This document shows, piece by piece, positions 46,985 through 58,349 of a DNA stretch of 64,000 nt. Position numbers and translations under genes: made by a program. Source of the DNA: Dipteris shenzhenensis (taxonomy: Eukaryota; Polypodiophyta; Polypodiopsida; Gleicheniales); assembly GCA_047967505.1 (NCBI GenBank), contig CM106540.1; one strand, 5' to 3'. Below the pieces are notes generated by a model, which saw only the letters and a program-made list of their open reading frames with translations, made no database searches and was not told the DNA's origin. How positions within the stretch are numbered: position 1 is the stretch's first letter; each line of letters starts with the position of its first letter.

Positions 46985-48955
46985 TTATATTGCCTGAGCA
47001 GCCTTCGCCCTACCAGCTGCAGCGTATATGTTCGACAGCATTACATATGGTTTCACATTCTCTGGATCCAGTCTAAATATGTGCTCTGCAGCATGCTCTC
47101 CACGTTCAACATCTGCCTGGCTTTTGCAAGCACTAAGCAACATCATCCATGTCACCACAGTAGGCGGATAAGGCATGTCATGAATCATGGTTTCTGCCTC
47201 CTCCAACCTCCCCACCCTCCCAAATAAGTCAATCATGCAGTGGTAGTGATCAACGATGGGTTCAATGCCATGATCTTGAATCATTGAAATGAAAAAGTGA
47301 TAGCCTTCATCTGCAAGGCCAGCATGACTACATGCAGAAAGAATGCTAAGAAGAGTGACCCCATCTGGTGTTACTCCTTGCTGCTGCATGTAGCTATACA
47401 GTTGAAGAGCCTGTTCTCCATGCCCATTTTGAGCATACGCTGCAATCATAGCAGCCCATGAGTGGGTATTTTGTTCAGGCATCTTGTCAAAGACCGTCCT
47501 TGCTTCCTTTAGGTTGCCACATTTGCCATACATATTAATGAGGGCAGTCCCCACAACAATGTCAGCCTCACACGCGCTATGAATAATGTAAGTATGCATC
47601 TGCTTACCCTCAACTAAGGCTGCCTGGTTGGAACATGCAGAAAGTATGCTGACAAAGGCGACCTTATTTGGTGCTATTCCACATTGTTGCATTCTATGAA
47701 AGAGTTCAATTGCATGTCTGCCAAAACCATGCTGGATGTATGCTGCAATCATGGTAGTCCAGGAGACAACATCCTGTTCAGGCATTTTATCAAGCGCAGT
47801 TTGTGCGTCCTGTAGTTTGCCACGCTTGACATACATATTGACAAGCATGTTCCCTACGACAACATCACCCTCAAACCCAGTGCCATTAAGGCAAGCATGT
47901 AGCAGCTTGCCTCTTTCTTGAAAAGTTGGGGTGTCACATGCAGAAAGAACATTAACAAAGGTCACTTTGTTTGCTGCTATTCCTTCCAATTGCATTTGGT
48001 CAAATAGTTGAAGGGCATCCTTACTCTGCCCGTGTTGAGCATATATGCCAATCATGGCAGTCCATGAAATAGTATCCCGCCTGGGCATTCTGTAAAAGAT
48101 CTGACATGCAGACTTCAGGCTGCCACATTTGCTGTACATGTTAACAAGAGCATTTCCCACAACAACGTCTTTGTCAAGTCCATTGCTAATAATCTGACAA
48201 TGCATTTGCTTGCCTCGGACTAGGTTTTCCTTACAGGTAAATGCAGGAAGTATGCTTGTGAAAGTTACTTTGTCCGGTAATATTCCATCCTGTTGCATCT
48301 GGTCAAAGAGTATGAAAGCACTCTTGCACTGACCAGGTTGTGCATGTGTGGCGATCATGGCAGTCCATGACAACCTGTTTCTTTCAGGCATTTTGTCGAA
48401 TGTCCTATGCGCGTCTTCCAGAAGGCCACATTTCGCATACATGTTGAGAAGAGCAGTCCCCAAAACGATTTCCGACTCGAAACCATTCTTCATGATGCAA
48501 GCGTGAATTTGCCTGCCTTGAGCAAGAGCGGCCTCACTTGCACATGCGGAAAGAATGGTAGCAAAAATGAACTTGTCCGGCGTCACATCTTCCATCCGCA
48601 TTTGTTCAAAGAGTAGCAGCGTTTTTTTGCTCTGCCCATTGCTACCGTATGCTGCAAGCAGAAACATCCATGAAAAACGATCCCGTTGACACATTTGGGT
48701 AAACAATACATGCGCATCCTCCAGGGCTCCGCAGTTTCCATACACCCGTACGAGAAGATTCCCCAAGTACAAGTTTCGCTCCAGCCCATTTTTGACCATA
48801 TGGTGATGTACTCGCTTGCCATCCGAAAGAGTTTTTGAATTCGCACACCAGCGCAGCAAAGCAGCACATACAGGCCCATCTATTTCGGTGAGGGGACATT
48901 TCAGTTTATAAAGAGCCGACTGCCTTATAGTAACGCAAGAACAAAAGCAGGGCAT
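46985..48955 (-). CDS. PLS-class PPR protein, 656 aa, ending within the E1 region
   Basis: PLS-class PPR proteins bind organellar transcripts and mostly specify C-to-U RNA editing sites. Residues 27-61 form an L-type motif and 62-92 an S motif. Four P-L-S triplets fill 93-496, and a final P, L2 and S2 set fills 497-598. The E1-like region runs 599-656 (WMMLLSACKSQADVERGEHA, LDPENVKPYVMLSNIYAAAG). Motif lengths are the usual 35/35/31. Typical relatives continue with E2 and often a DYW deaminase domain; here the frame stops right after E1. Two bases further on the expected continuation (RMEEKGLK) is readable in another frame, so a 2-base insertion (AT repeated, 46987-46990) probably shortened it. 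It may be a recent pseudogene, or a truncated protein that needs a DYW partner in trans. No introns; the start is the first Met, 180 bp from a LINE end. Confidence 0.88.
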   Translation of the reverse strand: MPCFCSCVTIRQSALYKLKCPLTEIDGPVCAALLRWCANSKTLSDGKRVHHHMVKNGLERNLYLGNLLVRVYGNCGALEDAHVLFTQMCQRDRFSWMFLLAAYGSNGQSKKTLLLFEQMRMEDVTPDKFIFATILSACASEAALAQGRQIHACIMKNGFESEIVLGTALLNMYAKCGLLEDAHRTFDKMPERNRLSWTAMIATHAQPGQCKSAFILFDQMQQDGILPDKVTFTSILPAFTCKENLVRGKQMHCQIISNGLDKDVVVGNALVNMYSKCGSLKSACQIFYRMPRRDTISWTAMIGIYAQHGQSKDALQLFDQMQLEGIAANKVTFVNVLSACDTPTFQERGKLLHACLNGTGFEGDVVVGNMLVNMYVKRGKLQDAQTALDKMPEQDVVSWTTMIAAYIQHGFGRHAIELFHRMQQCGIAPNKVAFVSILSACSNQAALVEGKQMHTYIIHSACEADIVVGTALINMYGKCGNLKEARTVFDKMPEQNTHSWAAMIAAYAQNGHGEQALQLYSYMQQQGVTPDGVTLLSILSACSHAGLADEGYHFFISMIQDHGIEPIVDHYHCMIDLFGRVGRLEEAETMIHDMPYPPTVVTWMMLLSACKSQADVERGEHAAEHIFRLDPENVKPYVMLSNIYAAAGRAKAAQAI

Positions 48956-49136
48956 TTACATCCAAATAGAACTTATAATCCTGGACTACTTCAGGCGCAA
49001 TTCGTCTCCCAACTCGGACTCTTTTGAAGACTAAATCATTTCGTTTTGGTACTTCCAAACGTTATCCAGGGTTATTTCTCTAATCAACTGCCAAATGGGA
49101 TAAAGACTTTCGAAAATTCAGTCCCCCTCAACACCC

Positions 49137-50175
49137 TTAAAGGGCCATCTTCCACCTTATTTTGATGTAAATCTGAACTAAAAGACTCATGTAAATCTGA
49201 ACTAAACTCAGTCTTTTGCTGATTTCTTTCCAAACTTCTCTAGTGTACAAACAATCCCATAGAACATGCATATGTGTCTCCTTAAAGGCGTTGCATAAGG
49301 GGCAAATTGAGCTAACATCTGGTTTCCACTTGGCAATCCTTTCTCTGACCGGAAGTTTGCCTATTAGTATCCTCCATAGCATGAAATTGACTTTGAATGA
49401 TGGGGTTTGCCCTCCACACAAGGACCTAGCTGTCCAAACATTAGCAGTATCCAAAGGGGTGTGGAGTTTCCATTTTTCTTTAGCCAGATGTGCCACTAAA
49501 CCCGAGTCTTTTACCCTAAGATCTTTTAGGCATACTTTTGAGAGCGGTTTGCCTGACCCCCAAATGAGACCTCTCAACTTGTCATCATGAAGGTAGAGTT
49601 GACTGGTGGGCCAACTATCCTTTAGCTCAGCCCATTTAGAATTGTCTCTACCAAATCACTCTCAGAAGCTGTAAGGTTAAATCTTTTTATTATTGAGGCA
49701 ACCTCATCCCATTTTTTGCCACTTGGGTCCCACACTTGTCTGTACACTCTGAGACCTTTCCTAACAAATCCGGCAGCCAGTCCCGGGTGGCACTTTATTA
49801 TTGGAGGACCACTCGAAAATGCCCAGTCTGTAATCCATAAGGACCTGCCCAATGAGGCATCACCATGAAGGGCTCTAACTCCACCCCTTGAGCACCCTTT
49901 AGTCTTAATTTTCCAGATCTGGAGCAGCTTATTTAACAGTTCAGACTGAGGGACTTTAATATAAAATTCTAAAAACAATACATCCAGCAGGGCACATTTA
50001 TATCCTTAGCTGCATTTAAACAAATCAAGTGCCTGGCTATTTTAGCCCATGGATGAATACTCCCAATCTGCACCACTTAAAGTATAGATTCTCATTCTTT
50101 AAAACCATACTGGTAAGCCCTTGTCCTCTTGCCTCTCTTGGGGTAGTGAGCACAATTCCATTCCCTTTTAATCCA
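49137..50175 (-). pseudogene. LINE (non-LTR retrotransposon) 3' fragment with zinc-binding RT domain
   Basis: The minus-strand frame 49137-49577 reads VWTARSLCGGQTPSFKVNFM, LWRILIGKLPVRERIAKW and CPLCNAFKETHMHVLWDC, the zf-RVT domain found at the end of plant LINE polyproteins (CX2C followed by HX3HX4C-type residues). Upstream, 49622-49978 and about 50000-50170 contain linked pieces such as KGLRVYRQVWDPSGKKWDE and LTTPREARGQGLTSM, with stops and shifts. The RT itself is absent, as expected of a 5'-truncated LINE. Confidence 0.85.
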
Positions 50176-52560
50176 TTATGTTATGCATAGCTAGAAATTT
50201 GGGATCTTTTTTAACATAAAAATGGTGTATCTTTAAATACAATTACAATGGCTGCTTCTTTTCAATAGCAACAATCTTGTATAGTTTTGACTTAGTCTCG
50301 ACCTTCCAAAATTCACAACAAAAAACTTGATTGAAGTAGCATTCCCTTAAGTTAAACTCTTATTTTCTATATTTCAACTTGTTTCCCTTCACACAAAAAA
50401 AGTTCATTAAATTACCTATTCCCAAGAGGTTAAATTTTCAAGCATCTTTACCATGCCGATAAGAGATTTAACAAAACTAGGCCCCCCTTATACCCCAATG
50501 TGCACACTTATGTCAAAGTCCTTAACTAGTAGTGGGAATAGGCTCTATGTCATTAGGTGGAAGGGTTTTTGTGGGAAATTCCATTTCCCATATGCCAAAA
50601 GAGGTTTTTATGGGAATTTGGTCGAAAATTCACTTTACATGGTAGGCTTTAATTTCACACTTCTCTCCACCATTTGACCTTGTTGTCTTTGTGGGAAAAG
50701 ACTGAGACAGTCCTCCTTATGACATGAAAACATGTCCACATCATAGGAAAGTTTGCACATGGTGGCAATTTTTTTAGTTTTCTCATGTCCCAATTTCCCA
50801 TAGAATTGAGTTTTAAAATAAACCACTACGACAAAGAAGGCTACAAAATAAAATAGAGCCCTTATACATGGAAAGTGGGGAGAGTAGATTTAGGAAAAAA
50901 TGCGTGTTGAAGAAGTAATTCAAGTTTAGATGTTGATGGCACTGATAGGCATCTTTTTTGGGTAGATCAACCTCTTTAGACAACAAGTTTCAAATGAAAG
51001 TAAGACACCCAATGAAGAAAGGTGCTAAGTAATTGAGGTTGTCTAGGCACCAAATTTTATGATCGATGGAATGAACTTTCATTTCAATAAGTCTAGGGGG
51101 GAGAAGAGGCACACAAGAAGAAAAGTTCTTGAGTTCTTTTCTGTCAAGAGGTTTAGGAGGCTATGAGAGGGGTTTAAAAGGAGGATTATCTTCAGGGGAT
51201 AGGAGATCAAGGTTGATGAAGCTGTGAAAGTTTTTATTGGAAGGGGCTAGACCAGTGGGAAAAGCACCATTGATTTTGAGGATGTTGTTTGCAATGCCAG
51301 GCAAGATAGAATGATGCTCATTTAAAGTATTAGTCTCATTGAGGTTTATGATAGCAAGGTTAGAGGAAACTCTTTGAAGTCTAGCAAGGGCACCATCACT
51401 TTTGCTATGAGAAAACACTAGGAGTTTAATCCAGACATTGAGTTAGAGAGATTTGATAAGTAACGAAAAACTTTTAGCAAGATCTTCAAGTTTGTGAGTT
51501 CTAATAAAGGCAAAGAACTCAGATTGCTGAAAACAAGAAAATATTGCTTGGGATGCAGGAGAGCGAGTTGAGACTGGGCTGTTGAGAGATTTTGATTAGA
51601 GTTTGATGTCCCATGAATATTTCTAAAAGGACAAGCAAGGGATTAGAAAAAATTATTTAATGGAAAATATAGTAAAGAAAAAGTTAGTGAAAGGATTCAA
51701 GAAGCCAAGAAGGCCTTATGACTTAATTGTACTATGTGCAACTATCCAAAGTTTGAGGGGAAAGGGCATGTGTGTGGAAGACTTGACAACACCCCTTTGC
51801 ATAGTGAAATGACAAAAGAGTGAAGCTAGACAATGGAATAGAAAAATAAACTTATTGCATTAAAGGAAAAGTTTAAATAAGTAGGTGAATCCTAATATTT
51901 ATATAAACTTAATAAGTAGGTGAATCCCTAGTAATTTATATAAAGCTAACAAGTAGTGGTGGGCAATTTTTAAAAATGAATTTGCATAAAGTGCAAAAAG
52001 TTGATCTTGAAGAGGAGAGTTTGCATACCTGCAACCATCCAACAAGAAAAACATGGTGAGAACCTACTCAAACCTTAGTTGGGAAGACAAGCATCATAAA
52101 CACCCTCCCTTATTTCGGGGTCACAATAAAATAGAAGCTTAACCACAAACTTATATAGCTCGATGAAAACTTATGCGTGTAAAAAGGATGGGTTAAGGGG
52201 GGTATGATAGAATGAACTAATTTGGAGTTAATATGGAGGGGATTATTAATGGCAGTAAAGGGGTCACAATAGAAAGCTTAACATAAAAGCCCTGAAGTAA
52301 AAAGTAAATTGGAGTAACTGTTAACCCTATGGCAACAAGGACGAGAAGTGCAGTCTAGGACAACAACTGCATTGTGTGTAGAGTAGCGGCAAAGCTCCTC
52401 TTGTAATATCTTGAGCCTGGAAAATGGTATGATAAATCTTAAAGGATGAGGATAGCCAAAATCCTCTCTAGAAAAGATCCAATCATACTTGCAAAATCAG
52501 GATCTAGAGAGAGAAAGACTAAATCTAGAGAGAGAAAGACTAAAAGCCTACACTTTCTAA
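50176..52560. other. AT-rich intergenic stretch
   Basis: No gene recognised. It contains a block at 50823-50888 (AAATAGAGCCCTTATACATG) that recurs at 57499-57577 on the other side of the gypsy element. A short near-tandem duplication TAAGTAGGTGAATCC occurs near 51888 and 51920, and a 22-bp repeat of CTAGAGAGAGAAAGACTAAA lies near 52503-52546. Confidence 0.45.
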
Positions 52561-52650
52561 GGTCCCTCCACTTTGTATAGGGACCCAAAAGGTCCCCCCA
52601 CTTTGTGTAGAGACCCTAAAGGTCCCTCCATTTTGTGTAGAGACATCCCT
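52561..52650. repeat. 30-bp tandem repeat, three copies
   Basis: Units at 52561, 52591 and 52621 begin GGTCCCTCCACTTTGTGTAG or close variants. They lie immediately before the putative gypsy LTR start. Confidence 0.93.
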
Positions 52651-52655
52651 CCTCC

Positions 52656-53040
52656 TGAACCCTTACCCCTCGAATCTGCGAAGGAGACTAGCTCTCCACT
52701 CCTCAACCTTGGACTCCTCCTAAACCCTGCAACCCCCTCTGAACCCTAGAACTCCTAGTTAGCTCTCTCAACCCTATCCCCCATTCGAACCCTGAAATCC
52801 CCTTCTAAACCATTGAACTCCTGTGGAGATGAGAGCCTCCACCAATCGTTATCATCAAGCCTTGTTTCTCACCCACATGCACATGAGATCTACTTTCCAC
52901 GCTTTAGCCTACACCTCTCACCAGATCACAACCCGAGGACCTATGCTACACTTGTGAACGCCTATGCTACGATGAGCAATGACACGACTATAGGTGACCA
53001 ACACCCTCGGAACTTACACTTGGGTAAAACAGAGACAACA
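52656..53040 (+). repeat. 5' LTR of the gypsy gag-only element
   Basis: About 385 bp, matching 56952-57335. Its end is fixed by the adjacent primer site; its start is inferred from where similarity begins and from a TG dinucleotide. Confidence 0.75.
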
Positions 53041-53041
53041 T

Positions 53042-53060
53042 TTGGTGCTGCTGCCGGGGA
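53042..53060 (+). promoter_or_regulatory. Primer binding site, tRNA-Asp-like
   Basis: TTGGTGCTGCTGCCGGGGA is a few bases off the TTGGCGCCGTTGCCGGGGA-type site used by Athila/Tat gypsy elements. Confidence 0.7.
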
Positions 53061-53815
53061 GGTTAGCACCCTGGGGCACCAACTCATATGTAATATGTTA
53101 CTACCCTCATCCAAAATCTAGGGTATGGGGGGACAAGGTCCATATATAGTATGCACAAATCTCCTTAAAAATTTTCAAATATGCAAGGGAAAAATATGAA
53201 AATTTCATGTCCCCACTCCCACAAAATATAAGGTATATACCTTGAAAAATATGCAAGATTTTAAGATTTGTACATATTTTTCATAATATGTGCAGACCAA
53301 GGGGGCGATCTTTTGGATGAGGGGGGTAACAACAAAAAATACACTAAAATATGAAAACCCATCTCCTTTCAAATTAATGTAACTTTTCATGTGTTACCCA
53401 AATTTCAAGGTGTAAAGACATATTTGAAGCTCTTTTAGTGTAGAACACAACCATGTTAATTTGAATAATTTCTACTCACGGCATACTATTAAATTCATCT
53501 CATACTCAAGATTTTGATAGGTTTTCTTATTAAAGGGAGTTGGCATCCTAGGGTTAGCACCTAAAGCAAAAGCGGAGCATGTGCTTGCATGTGTGAAAAA
53601 GAACCCCTTTCAAAAAACCATTCAAGATACATCCCTCAAGGCAAAGGAGTGAAAAAATGCTTCCAAATAATGCAAAAGGATAATGTTGACTTACAAAATC
53701 ACATTAATACACTAAACACCCAAAATTAACCCTTAATCCCCCCACATCCTATAAAAGCAACACCAACCCCCCTCATTTCTTTCCCCACACTTTTGCTAGC
53801 CACTCCCTTCAAATT
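53061..53815. other. First part of the gypsy gag-only element leader
   Basis: Non-coding, AT-rich; no domain-bearing frame. Confidence 0.5.
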
Positions 53816-54638
53816 TTGTTAAGCCTCTATATTTTCCATCTATCTCTATTTCCCATCCTCCAACTTCCATCCACCATTTCCACCACCACTTTTTCCTGTC
53901 AACCCCCCCCTCCACCACCACTTTTTCAGTCACCCCCTCTTCCATGTCCATCTCCACCTCCCATCATCTTCCTCCCCACCACCTCCACTTTTTCCGTCCA
54001 TCCCCCATCTCCCCCACTCAAGGTAACCATCCTTTTCCCCTCCACTATCTCTCTACACCCCATCTCCCCTTTCCCCCCTCCACCTCCACCTTCACCTCCC
54101 ATCTCCTCTACCCCCCATCTCCATCACCCTCCACTCCACCATCTCTCTACCTCTCTCCACCCCCCATCTCCTTCACCCTCCACTCCACCCTCTCTACCTC
54201 TCTCTATACCCCATCTCTCCTTTCCCCCTCCACCTCCACCGCCATTCCCCCTTTTCCTCTCCCCACCACCCCCCCATCTTTTCCCCCCTCCACCTCCACC
54301 CCCCCTCTCGCACCCCCACCATCTCTTTACCTCTCTCGAAAAACCCCCATCACCCTCCACTCCACCATCTCTCTACCTCTCTCTACAGCCCATCTCCCCT
54401 TTTCTCCCTCCATCTCCCCTTTCCCCCACCTCCACCTCCCACCTCCACCTCCACACCCCCCCTCCTCCCCTCACCCTCTCCCCCCCCCCTTGCCCACCCT
54501 CACCCCCACCCCCACCTCCTCTCCATCTCCACCCCCTCTTCCCCCCTCCCTCCACCCCCACCCTCACCCTCAACCCCCCCTCCTCCACCTCCTCCCCCTC
54601 TCTTCCTCCACCCCCTCTTTTCTTCTCTCTCTTTCCCC

Positions 54639-54691
<53 letters not shown>

Positions 54692-54761
54692 TCTCTCTCT
54701 CATCTCTCTTTCTCTCTCTTTCCCGCCCTTCTCTCTCTCTTCTCTCTTTCTCTCTCTTCCC

Positions 54762-54796
<35 letters not shown>

Positions 54797-54800
54797 AGGC
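53816..54800. repeat. 1-kb pyrimidine-rich low-complexity tract ending in (CT)n
   Basis: Repeated CCACCTCCACC, CCATCTCCC and CTCTCT words fill the stretch, with an almost pure CT run at about 54636-54798. Two overlapping open frames of about 300 codons (Pro/Ser/Leu only) and Gly/Glu/Arg frames opposite are composition effects. It lies inside the leader of the gypsy gag-only element. Confidence 0.93.
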
Positions 54801-55386
54801 CTTTAAAGGCCTGAGCTTGGGCCTTAGCTACCCCGTTCTCTTCTAACCAAGGGCTTCTTTAAGTCTAGGGATCCTTCACACAAGGGCCACAATTCATCAC
54901 CCCAATTTAACCCTCCATATCTCATCTGTTTGGGACCCGAATTGGACCTAGATTGATTGAACCACAAATTCACACATAGAACCATTGAGCTACAAGAACT
55001 TTTTTCAGCCAATCCCACACCATTTAGGCATCCATAACACTCGTAAAAATTGTGCCCCCGTGTGGGCCTCTTTTTTGCACTATTTTGCTAATAAGATTCC
55101 ACTGTGACCTCCGGTTAACAATCCGTCTGCACTAGCACATTTTCCTACTCACGTGGAACAAACCTAGGAACATTTTTAACATGACGGTCCCTACTACACT
55201 CATGCATCTCTAATGCCCCTAACATTTTTACTCCTCCTTTAGGAGCCCATATCATGGCGACCAAATCGGACCTAGTTGACACCAAGATTCACTCACACAA
55301 CATCCAATCTGACACAATAATTTTCAAGTCTTTTTACCATTGTTTTTAATCTCAGTAGTCGTCATTATGTAGGCACTGATTTCGAC

Positions 55387-56940
55387 TTGTTGATAGCATA
55401 TTTTTTTCCCATTATCAGGCTACGAAGGTCGAAATCAATTGTGAATTTCAAAGTCAAAGGCACTCACTTAAAGGATACATTTAAGCATTGTGTATACACC
55501 TCAGATCTACTAGCCCCTGCATACTTTCACGAGCTTTCTTTGGCCCTCAATGCTCTTCAAGAATTTAACCTCTCACCATCGACAAGCAGCATGGAGGACA
55601 TAACAATTGAAGAAGAAATAAGTAGCAATAATCAAAATCCTTCAGAACACCTTAGAGAACAACCCAACTACAACAACAACAACAATGGCAGACAACACTT
55701 TGGTAAATTGGAAATGCTAAAGTACAATGGATGAGGGGACCCCGCCAGGTTCAACTCTTCGATGTAGCATGTTGTGTTGGAGGCGACCAATCAAATGAAA
55801 CCAAAGCGCCTAGTTCCTGATGGCCCTAACCGATGAGGCTTCAGACTCAACCTTCTCATAGACGAAAGAGCCACATGGGCACTGCTATCTGATTAATTCA
55901 GAAGAAGATTACAAATAGAAAGGCTACAAGATGATCCCACATTACAACTAGGCAATATAGATATATGCAAGAAAGAAAAGGTTAAAACATACTTAGGAAG
56001 AATGAAAAGATTAATAGCAAAGTGAGATCCCTGTCCAGACGATAAGTACCTCATAGCATGGTTCATCTCTGGCCTGAAAAAATCCATTCGCAAGGACATG
56101 AAAAAAGTTAGCTATGCATATTTCAACAATGCTCATGAAGCTATGATTGACATTGAGGATGGCATGCCCGATTCTGATAGTGACAATGATGGCTACAAAT
56201 CAAGTCAATGCGATAAGAAATCTTCGAAGAAGGGAAGCACTTCCAATAAAGATCGCACCACCGAGGGCAAAGTGGAAGCCATGGCCCTAAGAGTAAAAGC
56301 TGAAATGATGTAGGCCATCGAGCAAAAGCTGCGTGTCTCTTAGCCACCACAGTACCCACGGAGAGATAATGTTTGGTGCCCACACTGTATGGCCAACCAT
56401 ATTGCCACAATGAAGGCCCAATCTTGAGGAACAGACTAAACCCACCAGAGTGGCTCAGCCCCCATGGTTATGTGTCCCATTTGCAATGTTGCAGGGCATG
56501 ATGTAAATACTTGTTTCTACAATATGAGGGTAGCACAACCTCGGCCCCAACAATACCAACAGCTGCCAATCCTAGTGTACAGACAACTGGCATTGCCACC
56601 TACTACACAAGTGCCACGTCTCACCAGTGAGAACACAAGTGTCTCAACTAATGAGGAATCCCAATCCTCCACAATATCCATGGGCTCCCAATCTTGCTCC
56701 AGTAGTTCTGGTGCAACAACTCCAACCTGAAGAGCTGGAACCTCACTATGAGTATGAAACAGAACACCATATGTACTACATGGATGGTGCTGAAGGACTC
56801 ATCTCGATGTATCTAATCAAGTAAGGTCCACCACATATCAAACACCCATCAAGTGTTTTGGTTGTGAAGAAAACCACCGCATAGCAGAATGCCCTCGCAA
56901 GGGTAACCCCATTTCATTCCAACTTGTGTGTAGGGAATGA
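55387..56940 (+). pseudogene. Ty3/gypsy gag pseudogene with three zinc-knuckle-like motifs
   Basis: The readable frame begins near 55387; stops occur at about 55732, 55830 and 55893. The gag core is recognisable as KVKTYLGRMKRLIAK, DDKYLIAWFISGLKKSIRKD and VSYAYFNNAHEAMIDIEDGM (to about 56165). A Lys/Ser-rich acidic linker follows. Zinc-knuckle-type motifs come next: a partial CPHCMANH (about 56380), CPICNVAGHDVNTC (about 56473-56514) and CFGCEENHRIAEC (about 56848-56892). The frame ends at a stop near 56938, right before the purine tract and 3' LTR, so there is no room for pol. Confidence 0.82.
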
Positions 56941-56951
56941 GGAGTTGGGCA

Positions 56952-57335
56952 TGCTAACCCTTACCCCTCAAATCCACGAAGGAGACTAGCTCTCCACTCA
57001 ACCTTGGACTCCTCCTAAGCCCTGCAACCCCCTTTAAACTCTGGAACTCCTAGTTAGCTCTCTCAACATTGTCTCCCTTTCGAACCCTGAAATCCCCTTC
57101 TAAACCCTTGAACTTGCATGGAGATGAGAGCCTCCACCATTCGTTATGATCAAGCCCTCTTTCTCATCCACGTGCGCATGAGACCTGCTTTCCACGCTTT
57201 AGCCTACACCTCTCACTGAAACACAACCCGAGGACCTATGCTACACTTGTGAACACCTATGCTACAATGAGCAATGACACGACTGTAGGTGACCAACACC
57301 CTCGAAATCTACACTTGGGTAAAATAGAGACAACA
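56952..57335 (+). repeat. 3' LTR of the gypsy gag-only element
   Basis: About 384 bp matching 52656-53040, from TGCTAACCCTTACCCC to GACAACA. Confidence 0.75.
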
Positions 57336-58344
57336 ATAACCATGAGTCTAAGGAAGGGGATTAACTTTAATTTGGGAAATTATGGAAATTTATGAAATAA
57401 TTATGCAAAAAGTTGTATGAAAAATCATGGGAGGAGGAATTACTCTATGAGAAGAGGAGGAGTAGAAGAGAATCATAGAATCAAGTTACAAAATGGATCA
57501 CTACAACAAAGAAGGTAAAAAAACTTGCTAAATGAAATAAAATAGAGCCCTTATACATGGAAGGTGGGGAGAGTAGAATATTAGTTTAATAAATAGAAAT
57601 TAGAAATGTTAGAAAGATTGTAGTTTTAAGGGTTACATGAACATGAAAGATTAGGCATGGGGTTAGAAGGGAACTAAATGTTTTTTAAAAGGAAAAGTGA
57701 ATACAAAAGAAGGGTTATGAAAATAAAGAGTAATAAAGAGGGAGGGGGAAAAAGGTAATGAACATGAGAGATATAAATGACCTTAGAGAGAAATAACTGA
57801 AAAATGAAGGAGAGGGGGGGTCATCATGTTAAAACCGTGGAAAAAAAGGCATATTTGGAGATTAGCTTAGAAGGGATAAATAGCATAAATGAAAAAAGGG
57901 GAAGGGGGGGGGGCAAATTAAACATAAGGGACCTTTGCACATTAAAATTATGACATGCAAATGAAAATCACGACTTGCAAATCCATATCAGAAGTAATGA
58001 ATGCCCATCCACGAAGAGAAACTATGAAGATTGTGTAATAAATGAAAAGAAAGGAGAAAAGGAACAACTAAGAGTCCATAGTGGGCTGATGAGTATAGTG
58101 GCAGGAGTTGATGGGGGATCTGGATGGGACAAGCATGCAGGCAATTGATGGCACGGCCACGCAGTTGCAAAATGAGCATAGAAATTGGGGTGGCATGAGG
58201 GGATCATAGGGAATTTCTTAGTAGCGAGAATTTCCACAGTATAGCAAGCAATACGCATAGTCAGTGGGAGTAGGCGGTGTAGCAATCAAAGTAGTAGGAG
58301 TAGCCATGTAAAAGGGGAGAGAAAGGTGAGAAAGGGGGAGGGAG
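57336..58344. other. Purine-rich intergenic stretch
   Basis: AT- and AG-rich. It contains the second copy (57499-57577) of the block seen at 50823-50888. The minus-strand frames at 57988-58285 are not recognised. Confidence 0.45.
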
Positions 58345-58349
58345 TTTAA

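Larger units (their letters stand above)
52656..57335 (+). mobile_element. Ty3/gypsy-type gag-only LTR element (about 4.7 kb)
   Basis: Two direct repeats of about 385 bp (52656-53040 and 56952-57335), roughly 90% identical, start TG(CT)AACCCTTACCCC and end GACAACA. Next to the first is TTGGTGCTGCTGCCGGGGA (53042-53060), close to the tRNA-Asp-like primer site of Athila/Tat-type gypsy elements. Before the second is a purine-rich tract (about 56931-56951). Inside are a 2.3-kb leader with a long pyrimidine tract and a decayed gag; there is no protease, RT or integrase. No matching target duplication was found, so the outer ends are less certain than for the copia-type copies. Confidence 0.78.

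Noticed and set aside
53816-54846. Open frames of 332 and 300 codons on the plus strand
   Set aside because: They encode only Pro/Ser/Leu/Thr/His from a pyrimidine tract and appear in two overlapping frames, with Gly/Glu/Arg frames opposite; this is a composition effect.
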